Shown: positions 24,445 to 32,639 of the stretch, one piece after another
How the letters are laid out: the number at the start of each line of letters is the position of its first letter
Numbering within the stretch: position 1 is the first letter of the stretch
Assembly (NCBI RefSeq): GCF_002843315.1
Contig: NZ_MVDD01000011.1
Location: forward strand, 1 to 64,000
DNA length: 64,000 nt
Direction of reading: 5' to 3'
Origin: Labilibaculum filiforme
GTDB lineage: Bacteria; Bacteroidota; Bacteroidia; Bacteroidales; Marinifilaceae
The notes under the pieces: generated by a model
Seen by the model: only the letters and a program-made list of their open reading frames with translations
Database searches by the model: none
Told to the model about the DNA's origin: nothing
Position numbers and translations under genes: made by a program

Positions 24445-25512
24445 ATGAATAGGTTTTTAAAATTTGGATTAGGCTTGTTGATTGCGAGTTTTGTATTCGT
24501 ATCGTGTTCTGATGATGATAATGACATCTCTAAATTAAAAGGAAATTTTGTACTGAACGAAGGAAGTACTAATGGATCAGTTAGCTTAATTGATGAAGAT
24601 GACCAGGTTACTTTAAATTATTTCGCTGCTGCAAATAGTGGTATATCTTTAGGTCAGTATCCTCAATCTATGGCAATGAATGGCGATTACATATTTATTG
24701 TTGTAACTACAGTAAACGGGGCTGGTTATGTTGAAGTTGTTACGGCTACAGATTTTAAGCATTTTGCTACTATTTCGGGTTTCTCGTACCCTAGGGAAAT
24801 TGCTTTTGCTAATGGAAAAGCCTACGTATCGAATGGTAATGGTGCTGATGCAAGTTATTCAAAGCAAAATAATGAGGTTTACATTATCGATTTAGAAACA
24901 ATGACTAAAAATGGGGAGATTGCAGTTGGTGCAGGACCTGAAAAAATGATTGTTTCCGGGAATAAATTATTCGTTGTAAATAGTGGCGGATGGTCGAATG
25001 ATGACAATACAGTTTCTGTTATTGATGTGGATACAGACAAAGTGGTAGAGACAATCACTGTGAAATCTTGCCCTAAGGATATGGTTGAAGATGCAAATGG
25101 CGATCTTTGGGTGTATTGTAGTGGTGTACCTAACTATGATAACTATCCAAGCGTTAGTTATACTAATGCTGGAATATCAAAAATTAGTGGAGATACATAT
25201 GCAGTATCATCATTTGATTTAACCAATTTAAGTTCTCCAGGAATTAAAAATATTGCAATCAGTAAAGATGAAAAAACTGTTTATTATATGTCTGATGCTG
25301 TTTATGCAATGAGTATTACAGCTACAGCTCTACCAACAGCTAAATTTATTGATGCTACTTTCTACGGAATGGATGTAAATCCTCAAAATGGTAACCTTTG
25401 GTTGTGTGTAGGAGCAAATCCTGGGAAAGTAATTGTATATTCTTCAACAGCTGAAAAGTTAAAAGAATTTACAGTTGGAGCAATGCCTAATTCAACAACA
25501 TTTTCTTACTAA
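24445..25512 (+). CDS. btuG: BtuG-like surface lipoprotein with YncE-type beta-propeller
   Basis: This 355-residue lipoprotein has lipidation site C21 ('FVSC') followed by acidic residues (SDDDND), which resembles the lipoprotein export signal used for surface display in Bacteroidota. The body is made of repeated propeller blades: 'YPQSMAMNGDYIFIV', 'YPREIAFANGKAYVS', 'GPEKMIVSGNKLFVV' and 'CPKDMVEDANGDLWVY'. It matches the YncE/DUF5074 class that includes BtuG, which captures cobalamin outside the cell and caps BtuB. It is co-transcribed with the receptor just upstream and followed by a strong terminator. The family and context agree; binding of cobalamin itself is inferred. Confidence 0.85.
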   Translation: MNRFLKFGLGLLIASFVFVSCSDDDNDISKLKGNFVLNEGSTNGSVSLIDEDDQVTLNYFAAANSGISLGQYPQSMAMNGDYIFIVVTTVNGAGYVEVVTATDFKHFATISGFSYPREIAFANGKAYVSNGNGADASYSKQNNEVYIIDLETMTKNGEIAVGAGPEKMIVSGNKLFVVNSGGWSNDDNTVSVIDVDTDKVVETITVKSCPKDMVEDANGDLWVYCSGVPNYDNYPSVSYTNAGISKISGDTYAVSSFDLTNLSSPGIKNIAISKDEKTVYYMSDAVYAMSITATALPTAKFIDATFYGMDVNPQNGNLWLCVGANPGKVIVYSSTAEKLKEFTVGAMPNSTTFSY

Positions 25513-25535
25513 TAAATCTGTTTTATAAAATATTG

Positions 25536-25570
25536 GTGGCATTCCTAAATTTAGGGATGCCACTTTTTTT
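25536..25570 (+). terminator. Rho-independent terminator of the BtuB/BtuG-like operon
   Basis: The stem gtggcat.cct with agg.atgccac is followed by seven T residues. It closes the 16-kb corrinoid-related region. Confidence 0.9.
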
Positions 25571-25662
25571 ATGCTTATGATTAAATTATGGGAAGAGGAT
25601 GGAATATTTGTTTATTTTTATACTTCCAAAAGCCTAATACAAATTATTAATCCATTCATTCT

Positions 25663-27915
25663 ATGAGAACTTCCATTTTGTTCTTGTTGCTAATAAGTGC
25701 GCAAGTTATGAATTCTACCAATTCCAAAGCTCAAGCAAATAGCTCCATCAGTATTATTCCCAAACCAGCCAGATTAATTCATTCGGAAGGTAGTTTTTTG
25801 TTGGAGAAAACTACAAGTATCGTATTTTCTGAAGGTATTGAGAACAAAGAGATTCTAGCCAGCTATTTGTCCGATCAAATTACGGAACTAACAGGATTAA
25901 GAATTCAAAAAAATAGTTCGGATAAAGTGTTTGCTACCAATCTTATTTCTTTTCAATTGGTACAAGATGTAGAGTGGGGAGAGGAAGAATATTCGATGAT
26001 TATTGACCAGAATGGAGTTTTGATTGAGGCTGTTAGCGCAAGTGGTTTTTTCTACGGAATACAATCCTTATTGCAGTTAATTCCTTTAGAAGGTGCTCCA
26101 GAAGTTCCATTTGTAAAAATATTAGACGAACCAAGATATTCGTATCGAGGAATGCATTTGGATGTTTGTCGTCATTTCTTTTCGGTTGATTTTATTAAAA
26201 AGTACATCGATTTAATGGCCATGTATAAAATGAATACTTTTCATTGGCATTTAACCGAAGATCAAGGCTGGAGAATTGAAATTAAGAAATATCCAAAATT
26301 AACCGAAGTAGGAGCATGGCGTACCGAAAAAGACGGCAGTCGCTATGGTGGATTTTATACTCAGGAACAAATTAAGGAAGTTGTTGCTTATGCTACAGAT
26401 CGTTATATAACTGTAATTCCAGAAATTGAATTGCCTGGTCATTCTGTTGCGGCACTTGCAGCTTATCCCGAATTGGCCTGTAACGAAGGTCCTTTTGAGG
26501 TGGAGAATGAATGGGGCGTTTTTGATGATGTATATTGTGCCGGAAAGGAAAGTACCTTCGAATTTTTACAAAACGTGATGCTGGAGGTTATTGAATTATT
26601 TCCTTCTAAATACATTCATATCGGAGGAGATGAGTGTCCAAAGGCAAGTTGGGAGAAGTGTCCTTTGTGTCAAAAAAGAATGAAAGAGGAAGGCTTAAAG
26701 AACGAACACGAATTGCAGTCCTATTTTATCCAGCGAATGGAAAAATTTCTTCAGACTAAAGATCGGAGAATAATTGGATGGGATGAAATATTAGAAGGAG
26801 GTTTGGCTCCGGAAGCAACCGTTATGTCGTGGCGGGGAATTGCAGGAGGAATAGAGGCGGCAAAGCAACATCACGATGTAATAATGACACCAGGAACGCA
26901 TTGCTATTTCGATCATTATCAGGATGTAAATTACATAGAGCCAACGGCTATTGGTGGTTTTACTTCCTTGCAAAAGGTATATGAATTTGAACCAACACCA
27001 GTAGAGTTAAATGATGAGGAGGCGAAATATATTTTAGGAGCTCAGGCAAATGTATGGACGGAATATATGCATACTTCAGATCGAGTGGAATACATGGTGG
27101 CTCCGCGTATTTGTGCTTTGGCTGAAGTCGTTTGGTCGCGCAAGCAACAGCGCAATTGGAAGGATTTCCAGACCAGATTGAATCATCACTATTCCTTATT
27201 GAAGCAGAAGAACATTCACTTTTTTGTGAAGGCTCCTCATGGAGGAGTGAATAAAAACTTCTTTTTTAATAAAATGGTACTTCCATTAGAAATAGATTCT
27301 GAGAATACAAAAATTCGATATACTTTGGATGGATCCGATCCAGATATTTATTCTTCCGTATATCAGCAGGAAATAGAGTTAGATAAAACAAGTACAGTTA
27401 AAGTTCAGAGCTTTCATAGTTCAGGCGCAAAAAGTAGAGTAAGAAGCATAGAGTGTATTAAGATTGATCCTTTAGTAGCCGATACGGTTTCGAAATTAAA
27501 TGTAGGCTTGAAATACAAAATAGTAAAAGGGAAATTTGCTTCGATTTACGATGTGGTGGAAAAAGAAGTTCTAAATTGTGGAGTTGTTGATGAACTTAAA
27601 TTCCCTGAGAATATCGAGGCAGAATTTTATGCTGTTGAAATTACTGGATATCTTAAGATTGATGAGAACGCGACTTATACATTCTTTAATTACTCTATCG
27701 ATCCGGCTCTTTTTAGTATTGGGGAGCATGTAGTGATAGAATCGGATGGTTTAAATTCTAGATTGGAGAGAAGAGCTCGTATTTATTTAAAACAAGGTGT
27801 GTATCCTATTCGAATGCTGCTAGTGAAAAATACACCTTATGCAAACCAAAAATTAACGTGGTGCTCTCAAGCTTTTGATCAAATAGAAATACCAACAACT
27901 CATTTATGTTATTAG
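25663..27915 (+). CDS. Beta-N-acetylhexosaminidase, GH20
   Basis: This 750-residue secreted enzyme has a signal peptide (about 1-24), a GH20b N-terminal domain (about 30-140) and the catalytic GH20 barrel (about 145-500). The catalytic pair is D323-E324 in 'HIGGDECPK', with 'NTFHWHLTEDQGWRIEIKKYP' upstream. A chitobiase-type C-terminal domain ('IRYTLDGSDP', about 545-590) and a final beta-rich region (about 620-745, possibly PA14-like) follow. It should remove terminal GlcNAc or GalNAc from chitin fragments, glycans or peptidoglycan-derived sugars in the periplasm or outside. It has no obvious operon partner. Confidence 0.93.
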   Translation: MRTSILFLLLISAQVMNSTNSKAQANSSISIIPKPARLIHSEGSFLLEKTTSIVFSEGIENKEILASYLSDQITELTGLRIQKNSSDKVFATNLISFQLVQDVEWGEEEYSMIIDQNGVLIEAVSASGFFYGIQSLLQLIPLEGAPEVPFVKILDEPRYSYRGMHLDVCRHFFSVDFIKKYIDLMAMYKMNTFHWHLTEDQGWRIEIKKYPKLTEVGAWRTEKDGSRYGGFYTQEQIKEVVAYATDRYITVIPEIELPGHSVAALAAYPELACNEGPFEVENEWGVFDDVYCAGKESTFEFLQNVMLEVIELFPSKYIHIGGDECPKASWEKCPLCQKRMKEEGLKNEHELQSYFIQRMEKFLQTKDRRIIGWDEILEGGLAPEATVMSWRGIAGGIEAAKQHHDVIMTPGTHCYFDHYQDVNYIEPTAIGGFTSLQKVYEFEPTPVELNDEEAKYILGAQANVWTEYMHTSDRVEYMVAPRICALAEVVWSRKQQRNWKDFQTRLNHHYSLLKQKNIHFFVKAPHGGVNKNFFFNKMVLPLEIDSENTKIRYTLDGSDPDIYSSVYQQEIELDKTSTVKVQSFHSSGAKSRVRSIECIKIDPLVADTVSKLNVGLKYKIVKGKFASIYDVVEKEVLNCGVVDELKFPENIEAEFYAVEITGYLKIDENATYTFFNYSIDPALFSIGEHVVIESDGLNSRLERRARIYLKQGVYPIRMLLVKNTPYANQKLTWCSQAFDQIEIPTTHLCY

Positions 27916-27923
27916 TAAAAAAA

Positions 27924-27956
27924 ACAATCTCCTATTGCTATTAAATAGGAGATTGT
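27924..27956. terminator. Strong hairpin after the GH20 gene
   Basis: The thirteen-base stem acaatctcctatt/aataggagattgt has a seven-base loop. The T-tract is on the minus-strand side (seven A residues on the left) and none follows on the plus strand, so it may act as a stabilising or weak terminator hairpin for GH20. Confidence 0.55.
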
Positions 27957-28035
27957 TGTGCTACAAAAAAAATCATTAGCAACTCATGCTTGTAATATTT
28001 TGATTTTATGTATCTTGTATATAAAACGGAAAAAG

Positions 28036-28848
28036 ATGCCAACTACAGAAGAAAATACCAGTTTAAGTTTATTTTATAAAGAGAGGTTCGATTCTTTTTT
28101 AATTTATTTGTCGGAGGCAAAACAAATTAAAGAAGAAGACATTCATAAGTTGCGTGTAAGTATTAAATACCTGCGCAGTCTGCTCTTATTAGTCGATGAA
28201 TTAAAATTAAATACCGATGTTGGTTCGAAGCTATTGAAGCAGTTAAAAGGAATCTTCAAAAGTGCAGGAAAACTTCGTGCATTTCAGGTTTCTAAATCAC
28301 TGATGCTTGGTGGGGATGTTGTCTTATCTTCCGAGATATTGAGTCTTTTAGATGCTAAACTGAGTGCTCAAGCCGAAGATTTTAGAAAAAAACTAGCTGC
28401 ATTTGATACGCTGAAGTTTAAAAAGAGAGTTGCACGTTTGTATCCATTATTAAATCAGGTAAATGTTTCGGAATTAACTATTAAGGTGGATAGCATTATT
28501 CACGACGAGCTGGGAATCGTCAATAAATTATTTAACTCTTCGAGAGGAGAGGAATATCATCATGAAATTCGAAAAATATTGAAGCTTGTTAAGGCGCTTC
28601 AGTATGTATTGCTTGCTTTTCAGGATGAAGAGAATAGACGACAAGCGTTGGATATTGTAAATTCTACCGAAACATTACTTGGTAATTGGCATAATTATAA
28701 GTCTTTGGATGATTTACTGATTCTATTCGACCAGGAATTAACGCAACCAACGGTGAAACGAACTATTCGAAATTTAAAAAATCAGAACAATAGATTAAAA
28801 CAAGAATTTAAAAGTGAGTCTGACAAATTATTGAGAAACCACTTTTAG
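28036..28848 (+). CDS. CHAD domain protein
   Basis: This 270-residue all-helical protein has the CHAD signature: conserved basic and His residues in 'IHKLRVSIKYLRSLLLL' (about 35-52) and again in 'YHHEIRKILKLVKAL' (about 175-190). CHAD domains bind inorganic polyphosphate through such basic helices. There is no CYTH domain attached or adjacent. I chose the ATG at 28036; earlier frames add an unlikely hydrophobic leader. The stop codon TAG overlaps the stop of the convergent PBP gene by two bases, with no terminator between, so the 3' ends may interfere with each other. Polyphosphate binding is from the family. Confidence 0.85.
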   Translation: MPTTEENTSLSLFYKERFDSFLIYLSEAKQIKEEDIHKLRVSIKYLRSLLLLVDELKLNTDVGSKLLKQLKGIFKSAGKLRAFQVSKSLMLGGDVVLSSEILSLLDAKLSAQAEDFRKKLAAFDTLKFKKRVARLYPLLNQVNVSELTIKVDSIIHDELGIVNKLFNSSRGEEYHHEIRKILKLVKALQYVLLAFQDEENRRQALDIVNSTETLLGNWHNYKSLDDLLILFDQELTQPTVKRTIRNLKNQNNRLKQEFKSESDKLLRNHF

Positions 28849-31241
28849 TTTTTACGTCCAAATATATTTTTAATTTTCTGGTAAATCGAGTTTTTCTCTT
28901 TGTCCCGTTTCTCTTTTCTTGCTTTTCTTTTCATCAATTTATCCTCATCATTTGCTTGTACACCAAATAAATTGTCGAAAAAGTTTGATTCCGGTGGCAA
29001 ATAGTGAGGCATATCCAAATCGGCTAAAATATCACTGTCAGGTCTAGTAATTGGGGCATCAGTATAGCGATTAAAGTTCCTGTTCGAGCTTAATTTATTC
29101 ATGAATCTTCCGTAAATAGGCAAAGCCATGCTTGCTCCTTGTCCCAGACTTAAGGAGTTAAAATGAACGCGCATATCTTCAGCACCAACCCAAGCTCCGG
29201 CTACTAAATTGGAATTGTAACCAATATACCAACCATCGGCTTGCGATTGTGTTGTACCGGTTTTTCCAGCTAAATCACCTTCTAACCTGTAAATAGAACG
29301 AAGCGATTTTGCCGTACCATCGTTCACCACCGCTTGAAGCATATGATTCATAATGTCTGCATTTTGCGGGGATATTACGAACCGATTATCTTTTCGTTCA
29401 GCACTTAAGTCTACAATTACATTCCCTTTTTGATCCTCGATTTTCGAAATATAGTAAGGATCTGCATGAATTCCTCGGTTGGCCAAGGTGGCATATACTT
29501 GAATCATTTCATACAAAGAGATGTTGGCAGTTCCTAAGGCTAGAGATGGAACCTTTGGTAAGCTGCTATCAATTCCCATTTCTTCGGCCAGAGCAATTGT
29601 ATTGCGAATACCACCTTCCAAAAGAACATCCACGGCGATGGTGTTTACCGATTCGGCCAAAGCTCCTTCCATGCTGTAACTTCCCTCGTAAAGATTATCA
29701 GCATTTCGTGGCGACCAATTATCATATTCTTCATAAATCTTCCGTTCGTTAGGAAGGTAATCGAAAGGCGATATTCCTTCCTCCAAAGCTGCGGCATAAA
29801 CAATAGGTTTAAATATCGATCCTACCTGTCGCTTGGCTTTTACATGATCGTATTTAAAATGATCGAAACTAATACCGCCAACCCACGCCTTAATTTTCCC
29901 GCTTTTAGGTTCCATGGCTAAAAAGCCTGTGTTTAATAGTTGGGCATAATGTTTTAAGGAGTCAAGAGGAGACATTTTTACCGCTTTATCTCCATTCCAA
30001 GTGAATATTTTCATATTCACCTTTTGGTTAAAAATTTTATTAATTTCTTGTGCCGATTTTCCTTTTTGTTTTAGTTGTTTGTAACGATCGGATCTTAGTT
30101 TAGCATCTTCTATTACAGCGGTATTATCTCCCCAAGGGGATTTTTTGCCCCAGTGTTGTACAAATTGTGTTTGTAGGTTTTTCATGTGCTCTGCAACGGC
30201 TTTTTCGGCATGCATTTGCATTCTGGCATCCAATGTGGTTATAATGTTTAGTCCGTCGCGATAAATGTCATAGTAGGTGCCATCCTCTTTGGGATGGTCT
30301 TTTAAAATCGTATTTGCTTCAATTCTTATTCTTTCGCGCAGGTAGGATGCTAAACCAGCTTGTGTAGATTGCTTTTGATAATTTAATAGTAATGGTCGTG
30401 CCTGAATTTCTTTTAGTTGATGATCGGATATAAATTCATATTTGGCCATTTGACTCAAAACAACATTTCTTCTTTGTTTTGATTTTTCAGGATGCAATCG
30501 TGGATTATAGGATGTTGGAGCTTTAAGCATTCCAATAAGCACGGCGCACTCATGAATCTCCATTTTCGATGCTGGCTTGCTAAAGAATTGTCGGGAGGCA
30601 CTTTCAATACCAAAAACATTCTCTCCAAACGAAACTGTATTTAAGTACAGTTGTAGAATCTCTTTTTTCGAATAAATTTTCTCAAGACGCGATGCTGTTA
30701 TGGTTTCCTTTATTTTATTTACAGGCATACTTAAAGGACCAAAATTACCCCGGGGGTATAGGTTTTTTGATAATTGCTGACTCAGGGTACTTCCTCCACC
30801 TGAGCTTCTGTCGCCCATTACTAATGATTTTACCAATACACGCATCAAACTTCTTTGATCGATTCCTTGATGCTCATAAAATCTAGCATCTTCAGTAGCT
30901 ATCAAGGCATTTATCGCCGCTGGAGGAATATCTTTAAAGCTTACATTGGTTCGGTTTTCGGCATAAACTCTTCCCAAAATAGTTCCATCTTCGGAGTAAA
31001 TCTCCGAGGCATTTGCATTTTTAATACTTTTAAGAGTATAATAATCTGGCAGTTTGCCCCAAATTCCAATGTAAACACTTCCCAGTAATATTCCTACAAA
31101 TACCAGCAGTGCAAGTAGACCTAAACCTAAGAAGCGGAACAAGTAATTGGAAAAGGAACGCTTTTTGGAGCTTTTCTTTTTATTGCTTTTTTTCTTTGGA
31201 GAGGTGGTTTTTCCTTTGGAAGGTTTTTTTGTTGCTGCCAT
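28845..31241 (-). CDS. mrcA: Bifunctional penicillin-binding protein 1A (GT51 transglycosylase and transpeptidase)
   Basis: This 798-residue cell-wall synthase has a lysine-rich cytoplasmic tail (about 1-33), one membrane helix (about 34-58), the GT51 domain with 'ATEDARFYEHQGID' (catalytic Glu) and 'GGSTLSQQLSKN', and a transpeptidase domain with SIFK (S-x-x-K), SVN (S-x-N) and KTGTT. It polymerises and crosslinks peptidoglycan at the inner membrane. Length and motif order are complete for class A PBPs. The C-terminus is again basic. It is transcribed alone towards the CHAD gene. Confidence 0.95.
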   Translation of the reverse strand: MAATKKPSKGKTTSPKKKSNKKKSSKKRSFSNYLFRFLGLGLLALLVFVGILLGSVYIGIWGKLPDYYTLKSIKNANASEIYSEDGTILGRVYAENRTNVSFKDIPPAAINALIATEDARFYEHQGIDQRSLMRVLVKSLVMGDRSSGGGSTLSQQLSKNLYPRGNFGPLSMPVNKIKETITASRLEKIYSKKEILQLYLNTVSFGENVFGIESASRQFFSKPASKMEIHECAVLIGMLKAPTSYNPRLHPEKSKQRRNVVLSQMAKYEFISDHQLKEIQARPLLLNYQKQSTQAGLASYLRERIRIEANTILKDHPKEDGTYYDIYRDGLNIITTLDARMQMHAEKAVAEHMKNLQTQFVQHWGKKSPWGDNTAVIEDAKLRSDRYKQLKQKGKSAQEINKIFNQKVNMKIFTWNGDKAVKMSPLDSLKHYAQLLNTGFLAMEPKSGKIKAWVGGISFDHFKYDHVKAKRQVGSIFKPIVYAAALEEGISPFDYLPNERKIYEEYDNWSPRNADNLYEGSYSMEGALAESVNTIAVDVLLEGGIRNTIALAEEMGIDSSLPKVPSLALGTANISLYEMIQVYATLANRGIHADPYYISKIEDQKGNVIVDLSAERKDNRFVISPQNADIMNHMLQAVVNDGTAKSLRSIYRLEGDLAGKTGTTQSQADGWYIGYNSNLVAGAWVGAEDMRVHFNSLSLGQGASMALPIYGRFMNKLSSNRNFNRYTDAPITRPDSDILADLDMPHYLPPESNFFDNLFGVQANDEDKLMKRKARKEKRDKEKNSIYQKIKNIFGRKN

Positions 31242-31497
31242 TCTAAAATTTAATAACGTGGTAGTTTATACAATAACGATTTTTTTTCAAAAGGAGTATG
31301 AGCCGAATCTAACCATTTGAAATTTTTCGTGCTCAAATGTAAACAATAATGCTTGTTTTTTTAGTATCTTACTGTAACAGTCTCAAATTTTCACCGTATT
31401 CGTTCAATTGACGAGAGGTCTATTTGTTGTTGTTAATTGTTAGATACGGATGATTTAAGTCGTGTGAGAAATTAGACTTTAGTTTAAAACCAAGGGG

Positions 31498-32634
31498 ATG
31501 AAAGTAGAAAAAGTTATCATAAGTTCCAGTGCGGAATATTCTAAACTAAAAGACATTCGGCTACAGCCGGATTTACTATTTATATTTGGACTAGGTGAAT
31601 TGATAAGTGATAAGGAATTTAGAATTGCAATTCGGAATTCTTTTTCTGATTGTCTTATTTTTGGATGTTCAAGTTCTGGTGAAATTTCAGGCTTAGAGGT
31701 ATTTAAAAATAGTATTTCGATTACTGCAGTTCAATTTTCTTCTACCAAACTTAGAATTGAATCGGTTGATTTGAACGATTATAAAACGAATATTGAATGT
31801 GGTGAAAAACTGTGCGAGAAATTTCCGGCTAAGGATTTAAAGCATTTAATGGTTTTATCGGATGGAATTCATATCAATGGATGCCATCTTATCGAAGGAA
31901 TTCAAAATAAACTATCGAAGAAGGTAGCCGTAACTGGTGGTTTAGCTGGCGATGGAACCAGATTTTCCGAAACTTTTGTATTTACTAAAGAGGGAGAGGC
32001 AAAAAACAATTGTGTTAGTGCCTTGGGATTTTATGGCGATGCCATTTCGGTTGGTTATGGTACAAATGGAGGTTGGGAAAATTTTGGTATTGAGCGCCAT
32101 GTCACAAAATCAAAAGATAATGTTTTGTATGAGTTGGATCAGCAACCAGCGCTTTTGTTGTACAAACAATTTTTGGGCGAACGTGCAAAAGAATTGCCAT
32201 TATCCGGAATGTCATTTCCCTTAAGTTGCCGCATAGGCGATTCTAAAAATGCAGTAGTTCGCACGGTGCATGGAATCAATGAAGCAGATCAAAGTCTTTT
32301 ATTTGGTGGAAATATTCCGGAAGGATCTTATGTGAAATTGATGAAGGCCAATGTGGATAGTCTGATTTTAGGAGCTGAACTATCGGCAAAAGCTTGTACG
32401 GATATGATCCCAACAGGCGAGTCGGAATTGGCAATCTTAATTAGTTGTGTTGGTCGCAAATTGGTATTGAAGCAGTTAGTGGAAGAAGAAGTGGAGGTAG
32501 TAGCTGATGTAATCGGAAATCAAGCAATTATTGGTGGTTTTTATTCCTATGGTGAAATCTCTCCTTTTACGAAAGATAGTAAGTATTATCTGCACAATCA
32601 AACCATGACAATAACCACCTTTTCTGAAAAATAG
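31498..32634 (+). CDS. FIST domain sensor protein
   Basis: This 378-residue cytoplasmic protein has FIST_N (about 25-215, with 'FGCSSSGEISG' and 'VTGGLAGDGTRF') and FIST_C (about 220-365, with 'LFGGNIPEGSYVKLM' and 'GGFYSYGEISP'). FIST domains are small-ligand sensors; some (NosP) bind haem and nitric oxide and control a kinase encoded alongside. Here a hybrid kinase gene follows after five bases, so the two almost certainly form one signalling unit. A purine-rich 'aagggg' precedes the ATG. The ligand cannot be read from sequence. Confidence 0.9.
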   Translation: MKVEKVIISSSAEYSKLKDIRLQPDLLFIFGLGELISDKEFRIAIRNSFSDCLIFGCSSSGEISGLEVFKNSISITAVQFSSTKLRIESVDLNDYKTNIECGEKLCEKFPAKDLKHLMVLSDGIHINGCHLIEGIQNKLSKKVAVTGGLAGDGTRFSETFVFTKEGEAKNNCVSALGFYGDAISVGYGTNGGWENFGIERHVTKSKDNVLYELDQQPALLLYKQFLGERAKELPLSGMSFPLSCRIGDSKNAVVRTVHGINEADQSLLFGGNIPEGSYVKLMKANVDSLILGAELSAKACTDMIPTGESELAILISCVGRKLVLKQLVEEEVEVVADVIGNQAIIGGFYSYGEISPFTKDSKYYLHNQTMTITTFSEK

Positions 32635-32639
32635 AACTT

